A DNA stretch of 6,832 nt from Bacteroidota bacterium (GCA_030624545.1 JAUXJX010000108.1:1-6832), one strand, 5' to 3'; shown: positions 1-5,828, counted from the first letter of the stretch. Notes: generated by a model from the sequence alone, not told the origin. Made by a program: numbers and translations.

Positions 1-1
1 A

Positions 2-1030
2 AACAGAATATGGGTTCTTGGATTGACTATGGTAATTGTCACACTGGTTTTGCTCCTATTGAGCCGGATTCCCTCCAAGATATTGTCCGTACGCAATCCA
101 CGAGCAGTAAGCCAAAAATTATCACTGATTAACAATCTTACCTATCTGCTCTTCTATCCGGTCTCGGCGCTTTTGGAACGAGCCACGGTTTTCATGGGGC
201 GAATTCTCAAGGTTGAAGGAGACCCTTTTTCGCTTTCGGAGGAAGAGGTGAAATCGATGATCGAATTGGGGGAGGAGAAAGGCACGATTCATACAGAAGA
301 AAAGGAGATGATTCGTTCCATATTCCAATTCAGCGAAACCGTGGCAAAGGAAATCATGGTACCCAGAATCGACATGGTTTGTCTTGCGGTGACTTCGTCT
401 GTGGACGAATTGATCCGGATCACTCGCGAAAAGGGACACTCTCGAATTCCCATATACGAGGGTCGCATTGACAACATCAAGGGCATCATTCATGTGAAGG
501 ATCTGATCCCGGAGTTGCAGTCGAATCGTGAAAAAGTCAGCCTGCAAGATCTGGCCAAGCCTGCTTTTTTCGTTCCGGAGAACAAAAAGATAGATGATCT
601 GCTTGGCGAGTTCCGGCAAGAGAAAATTCACATGGCGATCGTCGTCGATGAGTATGGTGGCACGGCTGGGCTGGTCACTCTGGAGGATGTGATTGAGGAA
701 ATTGTCGGTGAGATACAGGACGAATATGATAAAGAACTGCCTCTTTATCGAAAAATAAGCCCAGACACATTTTTGGTTGACGGCCGTATTGCGATTGATG
801 AACTAAACGAGGTGTTGCCCGAGCCCATTCTTCGGTCAGAAGAAGAGGACTTCGAGACGCTCGGAGGTTTGATTTATCATATCACAGAGAGTATTCCAAG
901 CAAAAGCGATTTCGTCTCCTACATGAATTATGACTTCGTAATTGAGGACGTGGATCGTCAACGAATAAAGAAGGTAAAGGTGATTCACAAGGCTGACAAG
1001 GACGAAAAGCCGCCTGATAATAATAAATAG
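2..1030 (+). CDS. CorC/HlyC-family CBS-pair membrane protein, 5' end outside window
   Basis: This is the C-terminal part of a CNNM/CorC (hemolysin C-like) inner-membrane protein, a family linked to Mg2+/Co2+ efflux or homeostasis. The frame is open to the left edge, so the true start lies upstream; the TTG at 23 falls inside the membrane domain and is not a credible start. In order: the last part of the DUF21 transmembrane domain (about nt 2-200), an acidic linker helix, CBS domain 1 (about 341-520, with EIMVPRIDM and GIIHVKDLI), CBS domain 2 (about 550-730, with VVDEYGGTAGLVTLEDVIEEIVGEI), and a C-terminal CorC_HlyC domain (about 746-990, with DGRIAIDELNE and DFETLGGLI). The tail is charged and ends at TAG 1028-1030. 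One oddity is that the usual GEIxPK signature at the end of DUF21 reads SRIPSK here (nt 62-79). The family call is secure. Mg2+ transport is family knowledge, and the altered motif makes it less certain. Confidence 0.9.
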   Translation, partial: NRIWVLGLTMVIVTLVLLLLSRIPSKILSVRNPRAVSQKLSLINNLTYLLFYPVSALLERATVFMGRILKVEGDPFSLSEEEVKSMIELGEEKGTIHTEEKEMIRSIFQFSETVAKEIMVPRIDMVCLAVTSSVDELIRITREKGHSRIPIYEGRIDNIKGIIHVKDLIPELQSNREKVSLQDLAKPAFFVPENKKIDDLLGEFRQEKIHMAIVVDEYGGTAGLVTLEDVIEEIVGEIQDEYDKELPLYRKISPDTFLVDGRIAIDELNEVLPEPILRSEEEDFETLGGLIYHITESIPSKSDFVSYMNYDFVIEDVDRQRIKKVKVIHKADKDEKPPDNNK

Positions 1031-1086
1031 TTGGCATCCACACAAGACTCGCAAATCCTTCGAATTACTGCCCAATATCGACTACG

Positions 1087-1117
1087 ATCAAGAAGGCCGC
1101 TAGCGGACTTCTTTGAT
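1087..1117 (+). terminator. Hairpin after the CorC-like gene, possible terminator
   Basis: An imperfect stem-loop lies about 57 nt after the stop codon. AAGAAG (1090-1095) pairs with CTTCTT (1108-1113), an ATC/GAT extension pairs around one bulged T, and the top is the perfect palindrome CCGCTAGCGG (1097-1106). The following tract is only moderately T-rich, so this is a weak intrinsic terminator at best. Its position between two genes with a 243-bp gap fits a transcription boundary. Confidence 0.35.
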
Positions 1118-1143
1118 TCAACACCGACATCATAGGATCCGAT

Positions 1144-1172
1144 TTACTGTTGCAATTCCCGGAAAATATTAT
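1144..1172 (+). promoter_or_regulatory. Weak candidate promoter for the EIIA gene
   Basis: TATTAT (1167-1172) resembles a -10 box and sits in an AT-rich patch. The hexamer 17 bp upstream, TTACTG (1144-1149), matches the -35 consensus poorly. A start near 1180 would give a leader of about 95 nt before the EIIA gene. The call rests on position after a probable terminator plus one reasonable box, so it is tentative. Confidence 0.2.
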
Positions 1173-1273
1173 AAGTTAATCTGTTACCTGATTTCCAAAA
1201 GAGAAGATAAAAATCATAGTGCCTCTTCCGATAGAGAATGGCTTAACATACGGGTAATCACCAGGATTTCGAA

Positions 1274-1744
1274 ATGAGATTGACAGACTTACTTAGCAAA
1301 GAAGTGATCAAAGTACAGCTAGAAAAGGCTACAAAAGAGTCGGTAATTGGGGAGTTGGTCGACCTGCTTGCAACAAATAAAAAAGTAATGGATCGAGATT
1401 CAGTATTTCAGTCGGTCTTGGAACGCGAACAGGTGATGAGCACCGGCGTTGGAGACAGCGTTGCGATTCCGCACTGTAAGTCGGAAGCCGTGAAGGGTGT
1501 AGTCGTTGCATTTGGCATTTCACAAGATGGGATAGATTTTCAGTCGATCGATAGCAAGCCGGTGCGGCTTGTATTCCTTTTGGTGGCAACTCCAGACGCA
1601 ACCGGCTCCCATCTGAAGATTCTTAGCCGGGTTTCACGCCTGTTAAACAAAAAAACCTTTCGGGACAATTTATTGCTGGCCCAATCTCCCGAAGATGTCA
1701 TGAGCCTGATTCAGCAGGAGGAGATGGCCGTCTTCGAGAACTAG
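1274..1744 (+). CDS. PTS EIIA domain protein (PtsN/fructose EIIA type)
   Basis: A 156-residue single-domain EIIA of the mannitol/fructose/nitrogen-PTS fold. It accepts a phosphoryl group from HPr or NPr on a histidine. That residue is visible as His67 in GVGDSVAIPHCK, the family's phosphorylation motif. The rest also fits: an N-terminal helix region (LTDLLSKEVIKVQLEKATKE), the EREQVMSTGVG stretch before the active site, LVFLLVATPD (about residues 99-108), and HLKILSRVSRLL (about 113-124). The length is normal for PtsN. The ATG at 1274 follows AGGA (1263-1266) with 7-nt spacing. No EIIB, EIIC, HPr or EI gene lies nearby, so a regulatory role like EIIA-Ntr is more likely than sugar uptake. That is inference, and I therefore do not assign ptsN. 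The protein is presumably cytoplasmic. Flanking gaps of 243 and 135 bp suggest its own transcript or a loose operon. Confidence 0.9.
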   Translation: MRLTDLLSKEVIKVQLEKATKESVIGELVDLLATNKKVMDRDSVFQSVLEREQVMSTGVGDSVAIPHCKSEAVKGVVVAFGISQDGIDFQSIDSKPVRLVFLLVATPDATGSHLKILSRVSRLLNKKTFRDNLLLAQSPEDVMSLIQQEEMAVFEN

Positions 1745-1879
1745 TTTTCCTTGCCGCGACCCACTGTCCCACAAGCCGAAGAATTCACCTTTTTAGATTT
1801 GAACTTGTTTTGTTATCCCTAGGTAAAACACAAACAGATGGTAGGACGAAGACGCTGAATCCCTTGAATTGGAAATTTG

Positions 1880-2131
1880 ATGAAATCAGAGAAGACCGAT
1901 CCTGAAAAACTTGTGGAATGGCGAACATTTCCAGGCAGGCTGTATGCCGAAATGGTAGCCGAAGTGCTTAAGAAGGAGCAGATCTACTGCATCATAAAGG
2001 GAGATGATGCCGGAATTCTTGGAGCAAGCAGCGTCGCAGAGTATTCGCCAGGCAAAATCACAGTTTGGATTTTGGAAAAGGACCGGCAGCGAGCCGAACA
2101 GATCGCATTCGACATGCTGGATCATATATAA
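1880..2131 (+). CDS. DUF2007 small protein (putative signal-transducing family)
   Basis: An 83-residue cytoplasmic protein with no signal peptide or membrane segment. It has the DUF2007 pattern: a first strand (EWRTFPG), a helix rich in the AEMVAEVLKKEQI type (family form: AEMVxxLLExEGI), a strand with CIIKGDDAGILGA, then PGKITVWILEKDRQRAEQI near the C terminus (family form: VxLxVPEEDxExAxxIL). The domain resembles a ferredoxin-like regulatory fold. Databases label it a putative prokaryotic signal-transducing protein, but I know of no established biochemical role. I chose ATG 1880 over the adjacent in-frame TTG 1877 because GGAA (1871-1874) lies 5 nt ahead of the ATG. It sits between the EIIA gene and hisS, but the neighbourhood does not reveal a function. 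Confidence 0.75.
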   Translation: MKSEKTDPEKLVEWRTFPGRLYAEMVAEVLKKEQIYCIIKGDDAGILGASSVAEYSPGKITVWILEKDRQRAEQIAFDMLDHI

Positions 2132-2160
2132 ACGATCATAACGGAACCCCAATGAATTTT

Positions 2161-2208
2161 TCCGTGTAATTCTGTGTGATTCTGTGGCCAAAAAGACTTT
2201 CACACAGA
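2161..2208. repeat. R1: word-based hairpin repeat in the hisS leader
   Basis: The left part is a quasi-tandem of 10-bp units starting CCGTGTAATT, then CTGTGTGATT, then CTGTGGCC. TCTGTGTGA (2171-2179) is exactly complementary to TCACACAGA (2200-2208), giving a 9-bp stem with a 20-nt loop that ends 15 nt before the hisS start codon. The words resemble those of R2 read on its opposite strand (TCCGTG, then TCTGCG/TCCGTG spaced along AT-rich linkers). It could be a dispersed intergenic repeat, a leader structure affecting hisS expression, or both. There is no T-run, so it is not a standard terminator. Confidence 0.55.
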
Positions 2209-2223
2209 CGCAATGAACTATCC

Positions 2224-3528
2224 ATGGCATTAGAATTCAAAACACCCCGCGGTACAAAAGACATCCTGCCCGCAGATATTTCAAAATGGCAGTATGTTGA
2301 ATCAACACTGCGGGAAATATTTGAGAGATACAACTTTTCGGAAATAAGGACCCCCACCTTCGAAGAGACCGAGCTTTTCGCCAGGGGAATCGGCCAGGCG
2401 ACGGATATCGTCCAAAAGGAGATGTATACTTTTGAGGACAAGGGTGGGAAAAGTCATACACTCCGGCCCGAAATGACCGCCTCCGTGATGCGTGCCTATC
2501 TGGAGCATCATCTTGGCGAAAAACGGACATTGCAAAAGCTGTATTATATTTCCCCTATGTTTCGGCAGGAGCGGCCGCAAGCCGGCAGGTTTCGCGAATT
2601 TAACCAGTATGGAATCGAGATTATCGGCACGCAAAATCCCCTCGCTGACGTCGAATCCATCATATTGGCAGTCGAGATTCTGCGGGCCCTCGGTGTCCAA
2701 AAATCAACCCTGAAACTGAATAGCGTGGGATGCCAGAACTGCAGACCAAAATATAAGGAAATTTTACGGCAAGAACTCAAGCCGGTCTTCTCCGATTTAT
2801 GCAACGATTGTCAGAAGCGCTATCATGCAAATCCCCTGCGAATATTAGATTGCAAACGGGACAAATGCGGGCAGATAACAGAGAGCATTTCACCAATCTA
2901 CGAATATCTTTGTGAGGAATGCGCGACCCACTTTGACAAAGTGCAGGAATTCCTGCGCTCCGTCAAAACAGAGTTTGTGCTCGACAGGAGGCTCGTGCGC
3001 GGCCTGGATTATTATACCAAAACCGCCTTCGAAGTGATATCGGATCTGCTTGGTTCGCAAGATTCAATTTGCGGCGGCGGACGCTACGATTACCTCGCTG
3101 AGGAGATAGGTGGAAAGCATGTGCCCGCGGTGGGATTTGCGGCCGGGACGGAAAGACTTATCACCGTTCTGGAAAAGTCAGACCTCCTTCCGGCTTTTGG
3201 CGGGAGCGTCGGGCTCTATTTGGTTAGTTTGGGAGACGCGGCCACAAAGTGGGCGTTCAAAGAGGCCAACGAGCTGCGTAGAGCGGGCATCTCCTGTGAA
3301 ATCGATTATGAGAAGCGCAGCCTAAAAGCACAAATGCGTGATGCAAATAGACTAAACGTTCGGATGGTCGCAATCGTTGGAGAAGAAGAGCTCAATTCCG
3401 GCATGATCGTCTTGAAGAAGATGGACTCAGGCGAACAAGAAAGCGTCTCAGCCAACGCATTTCGGCAGGTTGTTATAGAGCGCCTGAATCGCAAAACTGA
3501 GCCGGCCGGATCGCCCGCGAAACCCTGA
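2224..3528 (+). CDS. hisS: Histidyl-tRNA synthetase (HisRS)
   Basis: A 434-residue class II aminoacyl-tRNA synthetase that charges tRNA-His with histidine using ATP in the cytoplasm. All signatures are present: the N-terminal PRGTKDILP, motif 2 with FRQERPQAGRFREFNQYG (from residue 113), the HisRS-specific RGLDYYT (259-265), GGGRYD in the active site, and motif 3 AVGFAAGTERL (302-312). An anticodon-binding domain follows from about residue 325 (VGLYLVSLGD onward, with EIDYEKRSLKAQMRDANR). The insertion domain carries four cysteine pairs: C170/C173, C193/C196, C210/C215 and C230/C233. I chose ATG 2224 because family homology begins at MALEFKTPRGTKD. The earlier in-frame GTG 2176 lies inside repeat R1 and would add 16 unrelated residues. 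No strong Shine-Dalgarno is visible, and no T-box-type leader is present. The stop at 3526-3528 is 11 bp before the next gene, so co-transcription is likely. Confidence 0.97.
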   Translation: MALEFKTPRGTKDILPADISKWQYVESTLREIFERYNFSEIRTPTFEETELFARGIGQATDIVQKEMYTFEDKGGKSHTLRPEMTASVMRAYLEHHLGEKRTLQKLYYISPMFRQERPQAGRFREFNQYGIEIIGTQNPLADVESIILAVEILRALGVQKSTLKLNSVGCQNCRPKYKEILRQELKPVFSDLCNDCQKRYHANPLRILDCKRDKCGQITESISPIYEYLCEECATHFDKVQEFLRSVKTEFVLDRRLVRGLDYYTKTAFEVISDLLGSQDSICGGGRYDYLAEEIGGKHVPAVGFAAGTERLITVLEKSDLLPAFGGSVGLYLVSLGDAATKWAFKEANELRRAGISCEIDYEKRSLKAQMRDANRLNVRMVAIVGEEELNSGMIVLKKMDSGEQESVSANAFRQVVIERLNRKTEPAGSPAKP

Positions 3529-3539
3529 TTTCCGCCTTC

Positions 3540-4337
3540 ATGATTTCCTCGTCACAGCTCAAGATCTACCGGTCATTATTGCACAAAAAATATCGGTATA
3601 AACACGGCCGATTCCTGTTTGAAGGTGCGAATCTATGCGAGGCAGCCTTGGCAAGCGATGCCGAACTGGAAATTTTATTGATATCCGATGACGTTAGAGA
3701 CAAGCCGTCAAATGCGAAATTGAAGGATCTTGCACTTGCAAAAATGGTTCCCTTTGAAATAGTTCCCGATGAGGTGATAGAATCGTTAAGTGATGCGGTT
3801 ACACCCCAGGGAATTGTTGCGGTGGCGAAAATGAAAATGCCTCTGCTGGAAGATCTTTGGAGCCTGCTGCCTGCTGAAATACTTGTGCTGGATCAGATTC
3901 GTGATCCCGGAAACCTGGGAACGATCCTCCGGACGGCCGAGTGGTTTGGCATTCAGGTGGTTATTCTGAGCAAGAGCTGTGTGGATCTATTCAATAGCAA
4001 AGTTTTGCGGTCGTCAGCGGGCTCCTGTTTTCAGTTGAACATGATAATAAATGATGTCGATCTAATGGATTTCATTTCACTACTTTCTCAATATAAATAC
4101 CAGATTATTGCAGCAGATCCTTCTGCGTCGATTTCGTATACTGAAATTGCCTATGAGCGTCCATTTGCGTTGATCATCGGTAGTGAAAGGCATGGCGTCG
4201 ACAAGCGCATTCATTCATTGCCAATTACTGAAATATGTGTGCCGAGGCAGGGGAAAGCGGACTCGCTGAATGCTGCGGTTACGGCAGGAATCTTGTTGGG
4301 AGAGGCATTTCGTGGTAGAGAAATAGAACACGGATGA
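3540..4337 (+). CDS. TrmH/SpoU-family RNA 2'-O-methyltransferase
   Basis: A 265-residue SPOUT-class enzyme that uses S-adenosylmethionine to methylate a ribose 2'-OH in tRNA or rRNA. Residues 1 to about 105 form the substrate-binding N-terminal domain, opening with SSQLKIYRSLLHKKYRYKHG and then RFLFEGANL, typical of the family. The three SpoU motifs follow: motif 1 DPGNLGTILRTAEWFG (122-137, with N125 and R131), motif 2 IIGSERHGV (G214 to G219, with E216), and motif 3 VPRQGKADSLNAAVTAGILL (from V234, with S242 and N244). Motif 3 has Asp where Glu is usual, a mild change. The specific target cannot be told from sequence; the layout resembles the RlmB/TsnR/YsgA-like subgroup. ATG 3540 starts 11 bp after hisS without a clear Shine-Dalgarno, which suggests translational coupling. 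The last codons, Ile-Glu-His-Gly-stop, lie entirely inside the left arm of repeat R2. Confidence 0.92.
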   Translation: MISSSQLKIYRSLLHKKYRYKHGRFLFEGANLCEAALASDAELEILLISDDVRDKPSNAKLKDLALAKMVPFEIVPDEVIESLSDAVTPQGIVAVAKMKMPLLEDLWSLLPAEILVLDQIRDPGNLGTILRTAEWFGIQVVILSKSCVDLFNSKVLRSSAGSCFQLNMIINDVDLMDFISLLSQYKYQIIAADPSASISYTEIAYERPFALIIGSERHGVDKRIHSLPITEICVPRQGKADSLNAAVTAGILLGEAFRGREIEHG

Positions 4338-4424
4338 CGCAGATTTTGCGGATATTCACGGATTTTCCTTTTGAATATCGCATATCCGCGCAAATTAGGT
4401 TAATGTGCGTCATCCGTGTTCTAT
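4323..4424. repeat. R2: 102-bp inverted repeat overlapping the methyltransferase stop
   Basis: The 19-bp end arms are perfectly complementary: 4323-4341 (starting ATAGAACACGG) and 4406-4424 (ending CCGTGTTCTAT). Further in, GCGGATAT (4348-4355) pairs with ATATCCGC (4382-4389). An alternative inner stem pairs GATATTCA (4351-4358) with TGAATATC (4372-4379). The left half contains recurring words (CACGGAT at 4329 and 4357, GCGGAT at 4348) spaced 9-19 bp apart. The upstream gene's stop codon TGA (4335-4337) lies inside the left arm. It could act as a roadblock or weak terminator after the hisS operon, but no T-run follows directly. No coding capacity is seen. Confidence 0.85.
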
Positions 4425-4455
4425 ACGATTCTCATGATTCGTACTTTGTCTTATT

Positions 4456-4487
4456 TTGAACATTGCATTAGCATGCGAAAATATAAA
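4456..4487 (+). promoter_or_regulatory. Tentative promoter for the CPBP protease gene
   Basis: TATAAA (4482-4487) matches five of six -10 positions. TTGAAC (4456-4461) is a fair -35 box, but the 20-bp spacing is too long for a strong sigma-70 promoter. Initiation near 4494 would put the structured leader (4488-4573) almost at the 5' end of the mRNA. This is supported only by box resemblance and by its place after repeat R2. Confidence 0.25.
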
Positions 4488-4579
4488 AGCCGGAAATATC
4501 CGAATCTCAAACTCAAATTCCGGCTCACAAGCAATGGCACCAAGTTTGTAATCTCGCTCAAGAAAAATTGAGCCAGGAG
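4488..4579 (+). promoter_or_regulatory. Structured leader with Shine-Dalgarno of the protease gene
   Basis: Two hairpins can form. AGCCGGAA (4488-4495) pairs with TTCCGGCT (4518-4525). GCTCAA (4556-4561) pairs with TTGAGC (4568-4573) over the 6-nt loop GAAAAA. The second stem ends one base before AGGAG (4575-4579), the ribosome-binding site. A competing pairing, GGCTCA (4522-4527) with TGAGCC (4569-4574), would break both hairpins. The complementarity is visible; a regulatory role is inference. Confidence 0.4.
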
Positions 4580-4583
4580 ATTT

Positions 4584-5426
4584 ATGTTTATGCAAGATAC
4601 TCAGGAAGAGAAAATTACCAGGCCGATCGAGCCTGAACTTCCCCTCACTCCAGCCAAAGCCGGACTCATCGTATTCCTGTCGATTTTCGCTTTTGTACTC
4701 GTAGGAGTGCTGGCGCGGGGATTTGCGGAGTTGTTTTGGGAATCGGTAGAGTGGTACAGCCCGTTCATGATAGTCGAGCTCTTTATCATTGTTCCTGCCG
4801 TTTACGTCGTGAAACGCTATGGTTATCCTCTCAAGGCGGCTTTCCGGCTCAATCCCGTTTCATTTGACGTTCTATTATGGAGCCTTCTGGCCGGCTTATC
4901 CCTCGCGATTCTGGGCGATCAGCTGGACAGGATTATCCAGTCCTGGTTTCCCATGCCCGCTGAAATAATCGAGCAGTTGGAAGCGACTTTCAAGACCCCG
5001 CACCTCGGAGATTTCATTCTTCTGTTCCTCATTGCGACCATAGGTGCAGGAGTCTGCGAAGAGATGTTGTTTCGAGGATTCTTTCAGCAGATTTTGGAAA
5101 AACGAACCTATTGGTTCGCCGCTATTTTACTACCGGCAATGCTGTTCGGATTGATTCATGTATTGCCCTGGCTAATTTTCCAGATCACCGTCCTTGGGAT
5201 TGTCCTGGGGCTCATTGCCTGGCGGACCAACAGTATCTATCCTACCATCCTTATTCACGCCACGAACAATCTTGTAGCCATACTTTTCGTGCGGTTTGTT
5301 ACCCCTGAAATTGAATCCGCCTATCTCTCGGAAGGATTGGTCGATCCGAAGATTGTGCTGGTGGCGATTGCAGTGTTTATATTTTCGATGATGAGGATTT
5401 GGAGAGTAGGAAACCCACAAACCTGA
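4584..5426 (+). CDS. CPBP-family intramembrane metalloprotease
   Basis: A 280-residue polytopic membrane protein of the CPBP (CAAX protease and bacteriocin-processing, Abi) family, glutamate-type intramembrane proteases related to Rce1. The conserved motifs are intact: EEMLFR (E159, E160, R164), FGLIH (F188 to H192) and HATNN (H225 to N229). After a charged cytoplasmic N terminus of about 25 residues, hydrophobic segments occur around 26-48, 58-76, 92-110, 142-158, 173-190, 194-212, 220-238 and 252-270. ATG 4584 follows AGGAG with 4-nt spacing. The in-frame ATG at 4590 has 10-nt spacing and cannot be excluded. The substrate is unknown. Family members process prenylated proteins or peptide precursors, or mediate self-immunity, but no peptide, bacteriocin or prenyltransferase gene is next to it here. 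It is probably transcribed alone from the gap after repeat R2. Confidence 0.92.
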   Translation: MFMQDTQEEKITRPIEPELPLTPAKAGLIVFLSIFAFVLVGVLARGFAELFWESVEWYSPFMIVELFIIVPAVYVVKRYGYPLKAAFRLNPVSFDVLLWSLLAGLSLAILGDQLDRIIQSWFPMPAEIIEQLEATFKTPHLGDFILLFLIATIGAGVCEEMLFRGFFQQILEKRTYWFAAILLPAMLFGLIHVLPWLIFQITVLGIVLGLIAWRTNSIYPTILIHATNNLVAILFVRFVTPEIESAYLSEGLVDPKIVLVAIAVFIFSMMRIWRVGNPQT

Positions 5427-5462
5427 TTTTTTTACAATAATATCCCCTTTATTGACCCAGGG

Positions 5463-5487
5463 TGAATTATTTAGCTTGAATAATTCA
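5463..5487. repeat. AT-rich hairpin at the left edge of R3
   Basis: TGAATTATT (5463-5471) is exactly complementary to AATAATTCA (5479-5487), with a 7-nt loop. It lies 36 nt after the protease stop codon and competes with the outer pairing of R3. It is too AT-rich, and lacks the T-run, to be a convincing terminator. Confidence 0.4.
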
Positions 5488-5647
5488 TAAACCACAAAGA
5501 CGCAAAGGACGCAAAGTATTAAAAACAATACTCTAAGATCAATGGATATTGAGACAGAGACCTTTTCATCAAAATTTGTTTTAAGTTCTTTTTCTTGGCG
5601 ATCTTGGCGCCTTGGCGGTGAGATTTTGTGAATAATTCAGGTTAAAT
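5469..5647. repeat. R3: 179-bp nested inverted repeat (rod-like element)
   Basis: Four nested complementary segments run from the ends to the centre. The outer arms 5469-5491 and 5625-5647 match 19 of 23 positions, 22 of 23 if G-U pairs are allowed. The middle arms 5491-5516 and 5594-5619 match 19 of 26; their words are ACGCAAAGG on the left and CTTGGCG on the right, in units of 8-10 bp. The inner arms are TTAAAAACAA (5519-5528) and TTGTTTTAA (5576-5584). At the apex, TCAAT (5539-5543) pairs with ATTGA (5548-5552), flanked by CTCT (5531-5534) and AGAG (5556-5559). No open frame of note lies inside. TGAATAATTCA also occurs identically as a direct repeat at 5477-5487 and 5629-5639. I read it as a non-coding dispersed repeat of MITE or REP-like type; mobility is inferred. 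Confidence 0.7.
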
Positions 5648-5682
5648 CTTTTTATCCTTTTCTCACTCGAGACATTTTGTCC

Positions 5683-5712
5683 TTGACTTGCTGCGTACCG
5701 GCATTGTAGATT
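5683..5712 (+). promoter_or_regulatory. Candidate promoter for the sigma-factor gene
   Basis: TTGACT (5683-5688) matches five of six -35 bases. After an 18-bp spacer, TAGATT (5707-5712) matches four of six -10 bases. A start near 5719 gives a leader of about 118 nt. It is the best sigma-70-like pair in the 410-bp gap that precedes the gene. A perfect TTGACA at 5781-5786 lacks a -10 partner. Confidence 0.35.
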
Positions 5713-5810
5713 CTTGGTGTCATGCAAAATGCAAGATGTGGTCAACTGCTTGCTCCAACCTTGTTAATCGAAAAGCGAATTTGACAAACCCACATTTTTC
5801 GAGTTTTTGT

Positions 5811-5828
5811 CCATTCAGAATCGAATGG
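5811..5828 (+). promoter_or_regulatory. Hairpin just ahead of the sigma-factor start codon
   Basis: CCATTC (5811-5816) pairs with GAATGG (5823-5828) around a 6-nt loop, ending 8 nt before ATG 5837. No Shine-Dalgarno is seen in the AT-rich spacer (GTAATTTAA type). The stem therefore occupies the place where a ribosome-binding site would be and could limit translation. The rest of 5648-5836 shows no gene or repeat that I can support. Confidence 0.3.

Noticed and set aside
122..1075. Antisense open frames opposite the CorC-like gene
   Set aside because: They mirror the strong coding frame of the + strand, show no family motifs and have no ribosome-binding sites.
1799..1830. Promoter or hairpin before the DUF2007 gene (TTGAAC; TGTTTT/AAAACA pairing)
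   Set aside because: The best -10 candidate is 19 bp away and poor, and the stem is AT-only with a large loop. This is within chance expectation.
1877..1879. TTG start for the DUF2007 gene
   Set aside because: The adjacent ATG 1880 has better spacing to GGAA, and the extra Met adds nothing.
2176..2223. Upstream in-frame GTG start for hisS
   Set aside because: It lies inside repeat R1 and adds residues without HisRS homology. The conserved N terminus begins at ATG 2224.
2132..2223. T-box riboswitch controlling hisS
   Set aside because: The leader is only 92 bp and lacks the conserved T-box sequence and a terminator.
5491..5619. CRISPR array from the recurring ACGCAAAGG / CTTGGCG words
   Set aside because: The units are 8-10 bp, degenerate and in inverted orientation. 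There are no constant 25-40 bp repeats, spacers or cas genes.
5781..5786. Perfect -35 box TTGACA before the sigma gene
   Set aside because: The 16-19 bp downstream positions are T-rich with no TATAAT-like hexamer.
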